A stretch of 52,306 nt of DNA from Bifidobacteriaceae bacterium (lineage in GTDB: Bacteria; Actinomycetota; Actinomycetes; Actinomycetales; WQXJ01), in contig JAITFE010000075.1 of the NCBI GenBank assembly GCA_031281585.1, positions 1-52,306 of the forward strand, read 5' to 3'. The translations under genes were made by a program, and so were the position numbers. Position 1 is the first letter of the stretch, and each line of letters begins with the position of its first letter. The notes beneath the pieces were generated by a model that saw nothing but the letters and a program-made list of their open reading frames with translations, searched no databases and had not been told where the DNA came from. Below are positions 1-7,613 of this stretch, in pieces.

Positions 1-485
1 TCGACTCCGCGTCGGTCAAGGGCGCCCCCACCGTCGGAGCCCCCACCAGGGGATACGACGCCGGGAAGAAGGTGTCGGGCCGCAAACGCCACATCGCGGT
101 GGACACCATGGGCCTCCTCATCTGCGTCCTGGTGACCGCCGCCAACGTCCAAGACCGGGACGGCGCCAGGCCCCTGCTCCAACTCCTGGCCGCCGGGACG
201 CGGTTGAAACTGGTGTGGGCCGACGGCGGATACGCCGGCGAGCTGGTCGACTGGTGCCGCCAGGCCACCGGCCTGGCCCTGGCCGTCGTCAAGCGGACCG
301 AGCAGCACAAGTTCGTCGTGCTGCCGCGCCGCTGGGTCGTCGAGCGCACCCTGGCGTGGATCGCCCGCCACCGCCGCTGCGCCAAAGACTACGAGATGCT
401 CCCCGCCTGCCACGAAGCCTGGGTCCGCTGGTCACAAATCCGACTCCTCCTCAAACGACTCGAATAGGTTCCCAAACAGGCACTA
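1..485 (+). mobile_element. IS5-type insertion sequence, right-hand part
   Basis: The window begins inside an insertion sequence. The transposase reading frame is already open at base 3 and stops at 467. It is followed by a short terminal stretch (about 463-485) ending in GGTTCCCAAACAGGCACTAA, which fits the right terminal inverted repeat of IS5/IS427-type elements. A truncated glycosidase reading frame starts immediately beyond it, so the IS inserted into, or recombined next to, that gene. The left end is outside the window, so exact ends and target duplication cannot be verified. Confidence 0.7.
3..467 (+). CDS. IS5 family transposase, 5'-partial (DDE domain)
   Basis: This is the C-terminal 154 residues or so of a DDE transposase that cuts and rejoins the IS ends. 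The frame is open from base 3 and reads DSASVKGA, then GYDAGKKVSGRKRHIAVDT, which is the conserved start of the IS5-type catalytic domain with the first catalytic Asp at its first residue. The second Asp is in WADGGYAG and the Glu in VVERTLAW, so the catalytic triad looks intact in what is visible. An ATG/GTG start cannot be assigned because the N-terminus is outside the window; an internal GTG at 72 is not the true start. The product ends normally with a TAG next to the IS end. Confidence 0.85.
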   Translation, partial: DSASVKGAPTVGAPTRGYDAGKKVSGRKRHIAVDTMGLLICVLVTAANVQDRDGARPLLQLLAAGTRLKLVWADGGYAGELVDWCRQATGLALAVVKRTEQHKFVVLPRRWVVERTLAWIARHRRCAKDYEMLPACHEAWVRWSQIRLLLKRLE

Positions 486-1685
486 AGGGAGCGGCGGCCC
501 GCCGATCCGTCCGAGGACCGCGAAGAGGCCAGTTCGGGGAACCTCGTGGGGGTGGTGAACATACTGCTCGGAGCGTTGGAGGCCGTTTTCCCGTTGATCA
601 TGCGCTTCCCCCGGGTGGACCGGCGCGCACGCGGCGCGTTCGCCGCCCTCGATGTGGCCGGCTACAACTACATGTACTCGCGTTACAGGTCCGACGCCCG
701 GCGGTACCCCGAGCGGGTGATCCTCGGTACCGAGACCGCTCCCACCGAGACGGTCCGCATCTGGCGAGAGATAGACGATCTGCCTTCGGTCATCGGGGAC
801 TTCGTGTGGGCCGGTTGGGACTACATCGGCGAGGCCGGGGTAGCGGTGCGGGAATACGGGCAGCCCACGCGGCTGCACCATCCATTCCCGGCGCTTCTCG
901 CCGGCGAGCCGGTGATTGACATCACCGGCCGGCGTCAGACACAGTCTTACCTCAACGAGATCGCCTGGCGCCGGCAGAGGGGCCCGTTTATCGCTGTTCA
1001 ACCCGTGAACCATTCCGGGGAGAAGCAGTCCCGGACACACTGGCGTAGCACGAACTCCATCCGAAGCTGGAGCTGGGAAGGGTGCGAAGGCCGCCCCGCG
1101 GTCGTCGAGGTGTACGCCGACGCGCATCGTGTTGAACTGCTCCTCGATGGAGCACGTGTCGGGGAGCGCCGGATGAGGCGGCGTGACGAGTTCCTCGCGA
1201 CGTTCACAGTTCCGTATCGCCCCGGCCGGCTCGCCGCAGTCGCCTACGACGCGGAAGGAAGGGTGGTGGGAACCGACGAAGTGTCCAGCGCCACCAGAGT
1301 GTTGCAACTCGCTGTGGCCTCTGATCGCGCCGAACTCATCGCGGACGGCGCAGACCTAGCGCACCTGGAGATCGCCCTGACCGATGACGTCCAGACCGTC
1401 CGTCCGCTCGCGGACAGGACTGTCGAGGTGTCGGTTCGGGGGGACGCCGCGCTCCTGGGCCTCGGCAGCGGCAACCCCATCACGCCGGAATCCTTCTCCT
1501 CCCCACGCCACCGCACCTACAACGGCCGCGCGCTCGCGGTCATCCGCGCGGGCGCCGCTCCAGGCGCTTGCGACGTGACGGTTTCGGCAGAGGGCTGCAC
1601 CCCGGTAGACCTCCGGATCCCCGTGGTGTCCGTCCCGCAAGACCCGCACGGGGCCGCCTCGACGCCCAAGAGCAGGTGGCCTTGA
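486..1685 (+). pseudogene. Truncated GH2 beta-galactosidase (C-terminal part)
   Basis: This is the C-terminal part of a glycoside hydrolase family 2 beta-galactosidase-like enzyme, normally a cytosolic glycosidase of 700-1000 residues. The frame is open directly from the IS boundary. The first visible residues lead into RFPRVDRRARGAFAALD and VAGYNYMYSRY, typical of the end of the TIM barrel, and then FVWAGWDYIGEAG. Beta-sandwich domains (DUF4982-like and Ig-like) run from about residue 160 to the end. The N-terminal sugar-binding domains and much of the barrel, including the acid/base Glu region, are missing. The GTG at 546 is an internal codon and no ribosome site precedes it. The simplest reading is disruption by the flanking IS. 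Confidence 0.8.
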
Positions 1686-1712
1686 CTTCAAGCGCTTGAG
1701 GTTTCCTATTCT
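1682..1712 (+). promoter_or_regulatory. MerR-type promoter/operator 1
   Basis: The -35 box is TTGACT (1682-1687) and the -10 box is TATTCT (1707-1712), separated by 19 bp, the overlong spacer typical of MerR-activated promoters. The spacer holds the near-palindrome ACTTCAAGCGCTTGAGGT (1685-1702), one mismatch from perfect. The predicted start lies at about 1719, which is the ATG of the MerR gene itself, so the mRNA is probably leaderless and the regulator autoregulated. Confidence 0.85.
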
Positions 1713-1718
1713 TCTATC

Positions 1719-2210
1719 ATGGAGACTTCCGCCAACGGTGAGACTTCCGCGCCGGTTGGCCGCCGCCGGGGCGGGTACGCGATCCGGGATGTGGCGCGGG
1801 CGACGCGGCTGTCGGAGAGCGCGTTGCGCTACTACGAGTCGATTGGGCTGACCCCCGCCGTGGCACGGGACCAATCGAGCGGGCACCGGGTCTACAGCCA
1901 AGAGGACTTGGACTACCTGGACGCCGTGGCGTGCCTTTCGGGCACTGGAATGCCGATCGAGGACATGCGCGTCTACCTGGGCAACGCGCTGCGTGGGGCG
2001 GCGGGCGCTTCGGAGCAGATCGGCCTGCTGGAGGCGCAGCGCGACCGCCTGGACATGGAAGCCGAGGCTCTTCGGGTCAGGCGTGAGTACGTGGAGCTGA
2101 AGGTCCGCTACTGGCAGGCGGTGGCGGCGGGGGACGACACGGAGGCGGCCGGCATCGGCGAGCGGGCCAGGGCGGTGGCGCAGGACGTGAAAGGGACAAG
2201 GGGCAGCTGA
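1719..2210 (+). CDS. MerR family transcriptional regulator
   Basis: A 163-residue DNA-binding regulator. After a charged N-terminal tail, residues about 20-90 form the MerR winged helix: YAIRDVARATRLSESALRYY, then ESIGLTPAVARD and the HRVYSQEDLDYLDAVACLSGTGM wing and second helix. A coiled-coil dimerisation helix follows (about 105-145). It has no long effector domain and no clear metal-binding Cys cluster, so it belongs with the small stress-type MerR regulators. Its start coincides with the predicted transcript start of the 19-bp-spacer promoter just upstream. Identical operators lie before the flavodoxin and aldo/keto reductase genes, so this protein most likely controls the whole 1.7-6.0 kb cluster. 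The stop overlaps the next ATG (TGATG), indicating translational coupling. Confidence 0.93.
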   Translation: METSANGETSAPVGRRRGGYAIRDVARATRLSESALRYYESIGLTPAVARDQSSGHRVYSQEDLDYLDAVACLSGTGMPIEDMRVYLGNALRGAAGASEQIGLLEAQRDRLDMEAEALRVRREYVELKVRYWQAVAAGDDTEAAGIGERARAVAQDVKGTRGS

Positions 2211-2929
2211 TGGCCAAGGTCACAGCCGGACGTGACGCGCTGGGAGAGTTCGCGCCCAAGTTCGCCGAGGTGAACGATGACGTGTTGTTCGGCCAGGTGT
2301 GGTCGAGGACGGCGGAGCTGCCGGCCAGGGACCGGTCGCTGGTGACGGTGGCGGCGCTGGTGTCGGGCGGGAACTTGGAGCAGCTCGGCCACCATTTGGG
2401 GGCGGCCAAGGCCAACGGCGTGACCGCCTCCGAGATCGCCGAGGCGTTGACCCATCTGGCGTTCTACGTGGGCTGGCCCAAAGCGTGGTCGGCGCTCAGC
2501 CGCGCCAAAGAAGTGTTCGCCGACGGCGGGCCGGTCGCCCCGGCCACGGCTTTCCCCCTCGGCGAACTGGTCGCCCAGGACTGGTTCACCGGCAAGGCGT
2601 GGCTGGCTCCCTTGGCGGGACAGCCCGGCCCGGAGTCGGTGACGGTCGGGAACGTCACGTTCGAGCCGTGCGCCCGCAACCATTGGCACTCCCACTCGGT
2701 CGGCCAGATTCTTCTTGCCACCGCCGGGAGGGGCTACGTCCAACTCGACGGCGAGCCCGCGCGGCTCTTGCGGCCCGGCGATGTGGCCCAGATCGGCCCG
2801 GACGCCCGCCACTGGCACGGCGCCGCCCCCGACGCCGGGTTCACGCACCTGGCGATCACTCGCGGGGAGACCGCCTGGTTTGAGCCGGTCACCGACGGGC
2901 AGTACACCCAGGCGACCGCCGAGGGATGA
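2210..2929 (+). CDS. Carboxymuconolactone decarboxylase-cupin fusion
   Basis: A 239-residue two-domain protein. Residues about 10-105 are a carboxymuconolactone decarboxylase/AhpD-like helical domain (RDRSLVTVAALVSGGNLEQL, then EIAEALTHLAFYVGWPKAW). It has no CxxC, so a peroxidase-type AhpD activity is unlikely from this domain. Residues about 135-230 are a cupin with metal-ligand-like histidines in RNHWHSHSVGQ and later DARHWHGAAPD. Fusions of this type are common in gut and soil bacteria next to MerR, flavodoxin and aldo/keto reductase genes, and their substrate is generally unknown. It overlaps the MerR stop codon and must be cotranscribed with it. Confidence 0.88.
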   Translation: MAKVTAGRDALGEFAPKFAEVNDDVLFGQVWSRTAELPARDRSLVTVAALVSGGNLEQLGHHLGAAKANGVTASEIAEALTHLAFYVGWPKAWSALSRAKEVFADGGPVAPATAFPLGELVAQDWFTGKAWLAPLAGQPGPESVTVGNVTFEPCARNHWHSHSVGQILLATAGRGYVQLDGEPARLLRPGDVAQIGPDARHWHGAAPDAGFTHLAITRGETAWFEPVTDGQYTQATAEG

Positions 2930-2933
2930 CGCC

Positions 2934-3491
2934 ATGAGACGGAGAGCAAGCCGCATGGCCGCGGCGCTGTTGGCCGTCTTCGTGGCGGGGTGCTCCGTGC
3001 CTGCGCCCTCGGACCCGGCGCCTTCGGCATCGGTCTGGGCACCCTCGCTACCCGTCCCGCCAACTGATGCCGCCGCCGTGACGGCTCCGACATCGACCGC
3101 CGACCCCAGCCCCGCGGCGGAAACGGAGCACGCCATGCGGCTCAGCCTCGCCGTGAACGGCCAGAGCCTCACCGCCACGTTGGTGGACAATTCGTCCACG
3201 CGGGCGCTGCTCGATCTGTTGGGCAGCGGTCCGCTGACTCTGGACATGGACGACTACGGCGGTTTCGAGAAGGTCGGCCCGCTCGGCACGACCCTGCCGC
3301 GCAACGACGAGCCGACAACGACCGGGCCTGGGGACCTGATCCTGTACCAGGGCGGCGCTTTCGTCATCTACTACGCTCCCAACTCGTGGGACTTCACCCG
3401 GCTCGGCCGCATCGATGATCTGACCGGCGACGAACTGATCGGCCTGCTCGGCCCCGGCCCGGCCACCGTGACGCTTTCTCTGCCCGATTGA
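2934..3491 (+). CDS. Cyclophilin-like fold lipoprotein
   Basis: A 185-residue exported protein. The ATG at 2934 gives a signal peptide: MRRRASR, a hydrophobic core, then the lipobox FVAGC with Cys at about residue 20. A Pro/Ala/Ser linker follows. From about residue 65 comes a small beta-rich domain (LSLAVNGQSLTATLVDN, then LDMDDYGGFEKVGPLG and YAPNSWDFTRLGRID), matching the cyclophilin-like domain family found beside flavodoxin and aldo/keto reductase genes. Prolyl isomerase activity has not been shown for this family as far as I know. It is 4 bp downstream of the CMD-cupin stop. Its stop codon lies inside the -35 box of the next operator, so the two transcripts are tightly packed. Confidence 0.85.
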   Translation: MRRRASRMAAALLAVFVAGCSVPAPSDPAPSASVWAPSLPVPPTDAAAVTAPTSTADPSPAAETEHAMRLSLAVNGQSLTATLVDNSSTRALLDLLGSGPLTLDMDDYGGFEKVGPLGTTLPRNDEPTTTGPGDLILYQGGAFVIYYAPNSWDFTRLGRIDDLTGDELIGLLGPGPATVTLSLPD

Positions 3492-3518
3492 CTTCAAGCG
3501 CTTGAGGTTTCCTAGGCT
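3488..3518 (+). promoter_or_regulatory. MerR-type promoter/operator 2
   Basis: TTGACT (3488-3493), ACTTCAAGCGCTTGAGGT (3491-3508) and TAGGCT (3513-3518) with a 19-bp spacer. This is the same operator as at 1682 and 4042. The transcript would start about 3525, leaving a short leader with GAAGGAGAAG as ribosome site before the flavodoxin ATG, so this one is not leaderless. Confidence 0.85.
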
Positions 3519-3550
3519 AGGCGACAGGCAATACGAGTGAAGGAGAAGTC

Positions 3551-4045
3551 ATGGGAACAAACTGCGGCGTGGTGGCCTTTTTCTCGGCCACCGGCGCCAC
3601 CGAACGGATCGCCGACCTGATCGCCGAGGTGGTTGGAGTGGACGTGTACCGGATCACGCCCGCCCAGCCCTACACTTCGGCGGATCTTGATTGGCAGAAC
3701 CCGCGCTCCCGGTCGAGCCTTGAGAACGCGGACCCGGCGTCCCGTCCCCCGCTGGCAGGCCCCGCGCTCGACATGACCGCCTATGACACCCTGTTCCTCG
3801 GTTACCCCATCTGGTGGGGGCAGGCTCCGAAGGCCGCGCTCACGTTCCTGGAGTCCCACGACTTCGGCGGCAAGACGGTGGTGCCGTTCTGCACGTCGGG
3901 CTCCAGCCCGGTCGGCGCCAGCGACACCGACCTACACACCCTCACCGACGGTTCCACGACCTGGACTCCAGGCATCCGCTTCCCCAGCGGGGCGTCCGCA
4001 GCGAGCGTCGGACGGTGGATCGACGGGCTCGGCCTGCCTGCTTGA
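3551..4045 (+). CDS. Flavodoxin family protein
   Basis: A 164-residue FMN-binding electron-transfer or quinone/NADPH-reductase-like protein. The phosphate-binding loop is visible as FFSATGATERIADLI near the N-terminus (Flavodoxin_4-like). It is followed by YDTLFLGYPIWWGQAPKAA, typical of the FMN isoalloxazine-binding region, and VVPFCTSGSSPVG. Proteins of this class accompany aldo/keto reductases in stress regulons. A good ribosome site (AAGGAGAAG) lies 5-6 bases before the ATG. Its own MerR-type promoter is directly upstream, so it is expressed as a separate unit of the same regulon. Confidence 0.92.
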   Translation: MGTNCGVVAFFSATGATERIADLIAEVVGVDVYRITPAQPYTSADLDWQNPRSRSSLENADPASRPPLAGPALDMTAYDTLFLGYPIWWGQAPKAALTFLESHDFGGKTVVPFCTSGSSPVGASDTDLHTLTDGSTTWTPGIRFPSGASAASVGRWIDGLGLPA

Positions 4046-4072
4046 CTTCAAGCGCTTGAAGTTTCCTAATGT
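4042..4072 (+). promoter_or_regulatory. MerR-type promoter/operator 3 (perfect palindrome)
   Basis: TTGACT (4042-4047), perfect 18-bp palindrome ACTTCAAGCGCTTGAAGT (4045-4062) and TAATGT (4067-4072) with a 19-bp spacer. The predicted start is about 4079, one base from the ATG at 4080, so a leaderless transcript is expected. The -35 box overlaps the flavodoxin stop codon. Confidence 0.87.
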
Positions 4073-4079
4073 GAGCGCC

Positions 4080-4970
4080 ATGACTCAACCGCCCATCCTG
4101 GCCCTCAACAATGGCGTCACGTTGCCCGCCCTCGGCTTCGGCGTTTTCCGCACGCCGCCCGACCAGGCCGTCCAGGCCGTCCTGACCGCCCTGGGGACCG
4201 GCTACCGCCATATCGACACCGCCGCCGCGTATTTCAACGAGCGCGAGGTCGGCGAAGCGATCCGGCGTTCCGGCCTGCCGCGTGACGAGGTGTTCGTCGA
4301 GACCAAGGTGTGGGTCTCCGACTACGGCTACGACGAGACCCTCCACGCCTTCGACAAAGCCACCGGAAAACTCGGCCTCGACCGCGTCGACCTGCTGATC
4401 CTGCACCAGGCCGCGCCCAAGGCGTTCGACCAGACCATCGCCGCCTACCGGGCGTTGGAGAAGCTGCTCGCCGATGGCGCGGTGCGGGCCATCGGCGTGT
4501 CCAATTTCAAGCCGAACCGGCTCGACGCCCTGTTGGCCGAGACGAGTGTGGTCCCGGCGGTCAACCAAATCGAGTTGCACCCGTACAACACCCAGCCCGC
4601 CCTTCAGGCGTATCACGCGCGGAACGGCATCGTGACCCAGGCGTGGTCCCCGATTGGCGGGATCACGTTCTATCCGGGCTTCTCCGACCCCAACGACCCG
4701 CACAGCACCCTGGACGACCCGGTGCTGGCCGCCATCGGCCAGACCCACGGCAAGACCCCGGCCCAGGTCATGTTGCGCTGGCACATCCAGCAGAGCCGCT
4801 CCGCCATCCCCAAGTCCGTCCGCCCCGAACGCATCAAAGAGAACTTCGACATCTTCGATTTCACGCTGACCGCAGACGAGTTGGCCCAGATCGACGCGCT
4901 GGACGACGGCGAGAAGTTCAACCCTGAAAACCTGGACTTCTCCCAGTTCGGCGGCATCCCCGAAGCCTGA
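4080..4970 (+). CDS. Aldo/keto reductase (2,5-diketogluconate reductase-like)
   Basis: A 296-residue NADPH-dependent reductase of aldehydes and ketones, cytosolic. The AKR tetrad is visible: Asp and Tyr in GYRHIDTAAAYFNEREVGEAI (about residues 40-60), Lys in ETKVWVSDYG and His in LLILHQAAP. The cofactor end follows in IGVSNFKPNRLD, QIELHPYNTQ, AWSPIGG and IPKSVRPERIKENFDIFDF. Length is normal for the family. The ATG at 4080 is chosen because it fits the predicted transcript start of operator 3 and begins MTQPPILALNNG, the usual AKR N-terminus; a longer open frame upstream overlaps the flavodoxin gene. It is followed after 18 bp by the alcohol dehydrogenase, so the two form one transcript. Confidence 0.95.
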   Translation: MTQPPILALNNGVTLPALGFGVFRTPPDQAVQAVLTALGTGYRHIDTAAAYFNEREVGEAIRRSGLPRDEVFVETKVWVSDYGYDETLHAFDKATGKLGLDRVDLLILHQAAPKAFDQTIAAYRALEKLLADGAVRAIGVSNFKPNRLDALLAETSVVPAVNQIELHPYNTQPALQAYHARNGIVTQAWSPIGGITFYPGFSDPNDPHSTLDDPVLAAIGQTHGKTPAQVMLRWHIQQSRSAIPKSVRPERIKENFDIFDFTLTADELAQIDALDDGEKFNPENLDFSQFGGIPEA

Positions 4971-4988
4971 CCCTCAAGGAGGAAAGCC

Positions 4989-6008
4989 ATGTACGGAACC
5001 ATCCTGCACGCCCCTGGCGACGTGCGCTACGTCGAACGCGACGATCCGCAGATCGTCGAGCCGACGGACGCGGTCATCCGGGTGGCCGCGACCTGCATCT
5101 GCGGTTCGGACCTGTGGCCGTACCGGGGAACCGACCCGGTGGTGGACCTTCCGATGGGCCACGAGTACGTCGGCGTGGTCGAGGAGATCGGCGCGCAAGT
5201 CCACCAGATCAAAGAAGGCCAGTTCGTGGTCGGCTCGTTCTGGTCCTCGGACGGGACGTGTGAGATTTGCCGGGCCGGGTACGAGTCGCACTGCGTCAAC
5301 CGGACGTTGATGGGATTGATCGGCACCCAAGCGCAGTATGCCCGCATTCCGTTGGCCGACGGCACCCTAGTCCCCACCCCGGCGCTGCCGGACGACGATC
5401 TGATCCCGTCGCTGGTGGCCGCCTCCGACGTGCTGGGCACTGGCTGGTTCGGCGCGGTCGCCGCCGAGGCCGGACCAGGCAAGACGGTCGCCGTTGTCGG
5501 CGACGGTGCGGTCGGCCTGTGCGCGGTGCTGGCCGCGAAGCAGTTGGGCGCGGAGAGGATCATCGCCATGTCGCGGCACGAGTCCCGCCAGCGGTTGGCG
5601 TTGAAGTTCGGGGCGACCGACATTGTGACCGAACGCGGCGACGATGGCGTGGCCCGGATCAAGGCCATGACTGGCGGGCTCGGCGCGCACAGCGTGGTCG
5701 AGGCGGTCGGCACCCAAGAGGCGATGACGCAAGCCATCCGCGCGACCCGTCCCGGCGGGCACACCGGTTTCGTCGGCGTCTCCCACGGAGTCGCCATCGA
5801 CGGCATCGAACTGTTCGGCTCCGGCGTCCACCTGCACGGCGGCCCCGCCCCGGTGCGCCGGTTTCTGCCCGACCTTATAGGGCGCATCTGGCGACGCGAG
5901 ATAGACCCCGGCCAAGTCTTCGACCTGACCCTGCCGCTATCCGAAGTCGCCGAAGGCTACAAGGCCATGGACCAACGGCGCGCGGTCAAAGTGCTGCTCC
6001 AGCCTTGA
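4989..6008 (+). CDS. Zinc-dependent alcohol dehydrogenase (MDR family)
   Basis: A 339-residue NAD(P)-dependent medium-chain dehydrogenase. Catalytic-zinc motifs are CICGSD (about residue 37) and GHEYVG (about 57). A shortened structural-zinc lobe (CEICRAGYESHC) shows three rather than four cysteines, so structural zinc binding may be weak. The Rossmann fingerprint is VAVVGDGAVGLCA. The C-terminus has GGPAPVRRFLPDLIGRIW, common in dehydrogenases found with AKR/flavodoxin clusters. A strong ribosome site (AAGGAGGAAAGCC) precedes the ATG. It is cotranscribed with the AKR and belongs to the same MerR regulon. The physiological substrate is not evident. Confidence 0.94.
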   Translation: MYGTILHAPGDVRYVERDDPQIVEPTDAVIRVAATCICGSDLWPYRGTDPVVDLPMGHEYVGVVEEIGAQVHQIKEGQFVVGSFWSSDGTCEICRAGYESHCVNRTLMGLIGTQAQYARIPLADGTLVPTPALPDDDLIPSLVAASDVLGTGWFGAVAAEAGPGKTVAVVGDGAVGLCAVLAAKQLGAERIIAMSRHESRQRLALKFGATDIVTERGDDGVARIKAMTGGLGAHSVVEAVGTQEAMTQAIRATRPGGHTGFVGVSHGVAIDGIELFGSGVHLHGGPAPVRRFLPDLIGRIWRREIDPGQVFDLTLPLSEVAEGYKAMDQRRAVKVLLQP

Positions 6009-6429
6009 CCGTTTGCGAACCCGCCCCAGCCGTAGCCGCAGGTCATACCCGGCGGCGCGCCGTGGTCTGCGCGCTGCGGGCAATCAGCCCAGTCGGCGCG
6101 GAGACCGGCTCTCACACGCCAGCCCCGTTCCGCGAGAACCCTGTTGGACGCCCGCGGCGACCCCGAACTCGACGCCACCCGCCTCGAACAACCCAACCGC
6201 AACCCCGAAGACCCGCCCGCCTGGGACAGCAACCCGAAGGGAAGGCAATACGCCACTCCCAGTGGCAGTGGCCCGACGACCGCCTGGCGACTCGACGTCC
6301 TCCGCCGGGCGTGGGGTTCTACGACCTCGTGTCGTGTAAGCCCCGAGATTGGGCCGCCAGCAGGAGCATCGGTGTCCAGCTGCACGCGATGCCCCGCGCC
6401 TGTGACGCGGGTCCACCAAGTTGGGGCGC
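6009..6429 (+). other. Gap without a recognisable gene
   Basis: About 420 bases between the alcohol dehydrogenase and the AraC-type regulator. Open frames exist on both strands, but none has a ribosome site or a family motif; the longest on + begins around 6144 with LDARGDPELDATRLEQ and then loses coherence. It may be decayed coding DNA or an element boundary. No tRNA, clear promoter or strong repeat was seen. Confidence 0.5.
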
Positions 6430-7440
6430 GTGATCAGGAGCGCAGAGCCCGGCGCGGTTGGGCGAAGCCCCAAGAAGTTCGTGGTAGAGCCGGGTGTTCA
6501 GTTCTGCGCCCAGGTGGTCACTCAGCGCAAAGCCCACGTGCCGGTCGCCTACGACTGGTTGAAGATGTTAGTCGTCTTGGAGGGTGACGGTTACATCGTT
6601 TTCAGCGATGTGCGCCGTCCTCAGCGCGTGCGCGCGGGCGACGTCGCCGTGCTCATGCCGGGGGTGCCGTGCGCTATCGTGCCCGACTGGCAGGTCAAGT
6701 TCACGCGGCTGTTCTTGTCGATGGGATTCCTGGTTGACAAGACCAGGGCAGCGCACTATCCCGATGCACTGGACCGGCGGGCGGCGGCGATCCTGGCGAA
6801 CGTCGAACTGCCGGTCGCCGGCCAGGTGGTGCGGTTGCGAACGGATGTGGCGACGGTCGGGCAGTGGCTGGGCCGGTTGGACGAGTTCACCAGGAACCGG
6901 AGTATCCGGCGGAATTGGCTGACCGCCGAGGCTATCGTCACGGCCACCCTTGGGGAGGTGGTTCCGTTGTTGAAGCGGGAGAAAGGGTCTCGCTGGCCGC
7001 ATCGGCTGCCGGACAGGTCGCGGCGGGCGACCCTGGCGGACATGACGGTTCTTCGCCCGCTGTCACCTGAGATCGAAGAGGCGCGCCGGATTCTGCAAAC
7101 CAACTACACGACGGGAATGACGATGGCCGAGGTCGCCGCAGCGGTCTACCTGTCGGAGAGCCGTTTCTACGCGGCGTTCAAGGATCAGATGGGCAAGACG
7201 CCTCTGGCTTATGTGCAGTCGTTGCGGGTGCAGTGGATGTGCCAACTTCTCGCCGGGACGGACATGAGCGTCGGGGAGATCGGGCGGCTGGCGGGGTGGG
7301 ACTCCCCGGACGCCGCTGGGCGGGTGTTCAAGGCGGCGGTGACGATGTCGCCGACCCGGTGGCGTGAGACGTTCGCGCCGCATATCGATCCGGCGGATTG
7401 CGTGTTGCGTCCGTTGGATTCTCTTGTGTTCGAGCAGTAG
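6430..7440 (+). CDS. AraC family transcriptional regulator
   Basis: A transcription factor of about 336 residues. The N-terminal part (about 15-110) resembles the cupin-like AraC sensor domain (VLEGDGYIVFSDVRRPQRV, then GDVAVLMPGVPCAIVP). The C-terminal 100 residues carry the two AraC helix-turn-helix units: MTMAEVAAAVYLSESRFYAA, FKDQMGKTPLAYVQSLRVQ, then MSVGEIGRLAGWDSPDAAGR and VFKAAVTMSPTRWRE. The GTG at 6430 or TTG at 6421 could be the start; no good ribosome site decides it. It stands alone between the detoxification cluster and the first conjugation-element gene, 173 bp upstream of the primase, and could regulate either. It lacks the element's leader motif, so I lean towards it not being in the element's regulon. 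Confidence 0.88.
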   Translation: MIRSAEPGAVGRSPKKFVVEPGVQFCAQVVTQRKAHVPVAYDWLKMLVVLEGDGYIVFSDVRRPQRVRAGDVAVLMPGVPCAIVPDWQVKFTRLFLSMGFLVDKTRAAHYPDALDRRAAAILANVELPVAGQVVRLRTDVATVGQWLGRLDEFTRNRSIRRNWLTAEAIVTATLGEVVPLLKREKGSRWPHRLPDRSRRATLADMTVLRPLSPEIEEARRILQTNYTTGMTMAEVAAAVYLSESRFYAAFKDQMGKTPLAYVQSLRVQWMCQLLAGTDMSVGEIGRLAGWDSPDAAGRVFKAAVTMSPTRWRETFAPHIDPADCVLRPLDSLVFEQ

Positions 7441-7565
7441 CTCTTCTGTTTCCGCCGACGTTCTGGCGTCATGGATGGCGCGCACCGCGCCCCTGAACGC
7501 CGGTTCCGGCGGCTCCTTTCCGGTTAGTTCTCCCGCCCGCCCGGTCGGCGGTTCGGGGACGCGGC

Positions 7566-7580
7566 GCGCACCTGGCAGAC
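7566..7580 (+). promoter_or_regulatory. Element leader motif, copy 1
   Basis: GCGCACCTG followed by GCAGAC, 33 bases before the primase ATG. It sits between complementary heptamers CGGTTCG (upstream, about 7549) and CGAACCG (downstream, about 7585), so it could be presented in a hairpin loop. Confidence 0.7.
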
Positions 7581-7613
7581 GGCAGCGAACCGCGCGAACC
7601 GGAGGACGAGAAC

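Noticed and set aside
1359-1367. Extra GCGCACCTG in the glycosidase remnant
   Set aside because: It is in coding sequence outside the element, lacks the extended half of the motif and fits chance occurrence.
6144-6587. Open frame between the alcohol dehydrogenase and the AraC gene
   Set aside because: No start signal or family similarity, and it overlaps the AraC gene in another frame; reported only as a gap.
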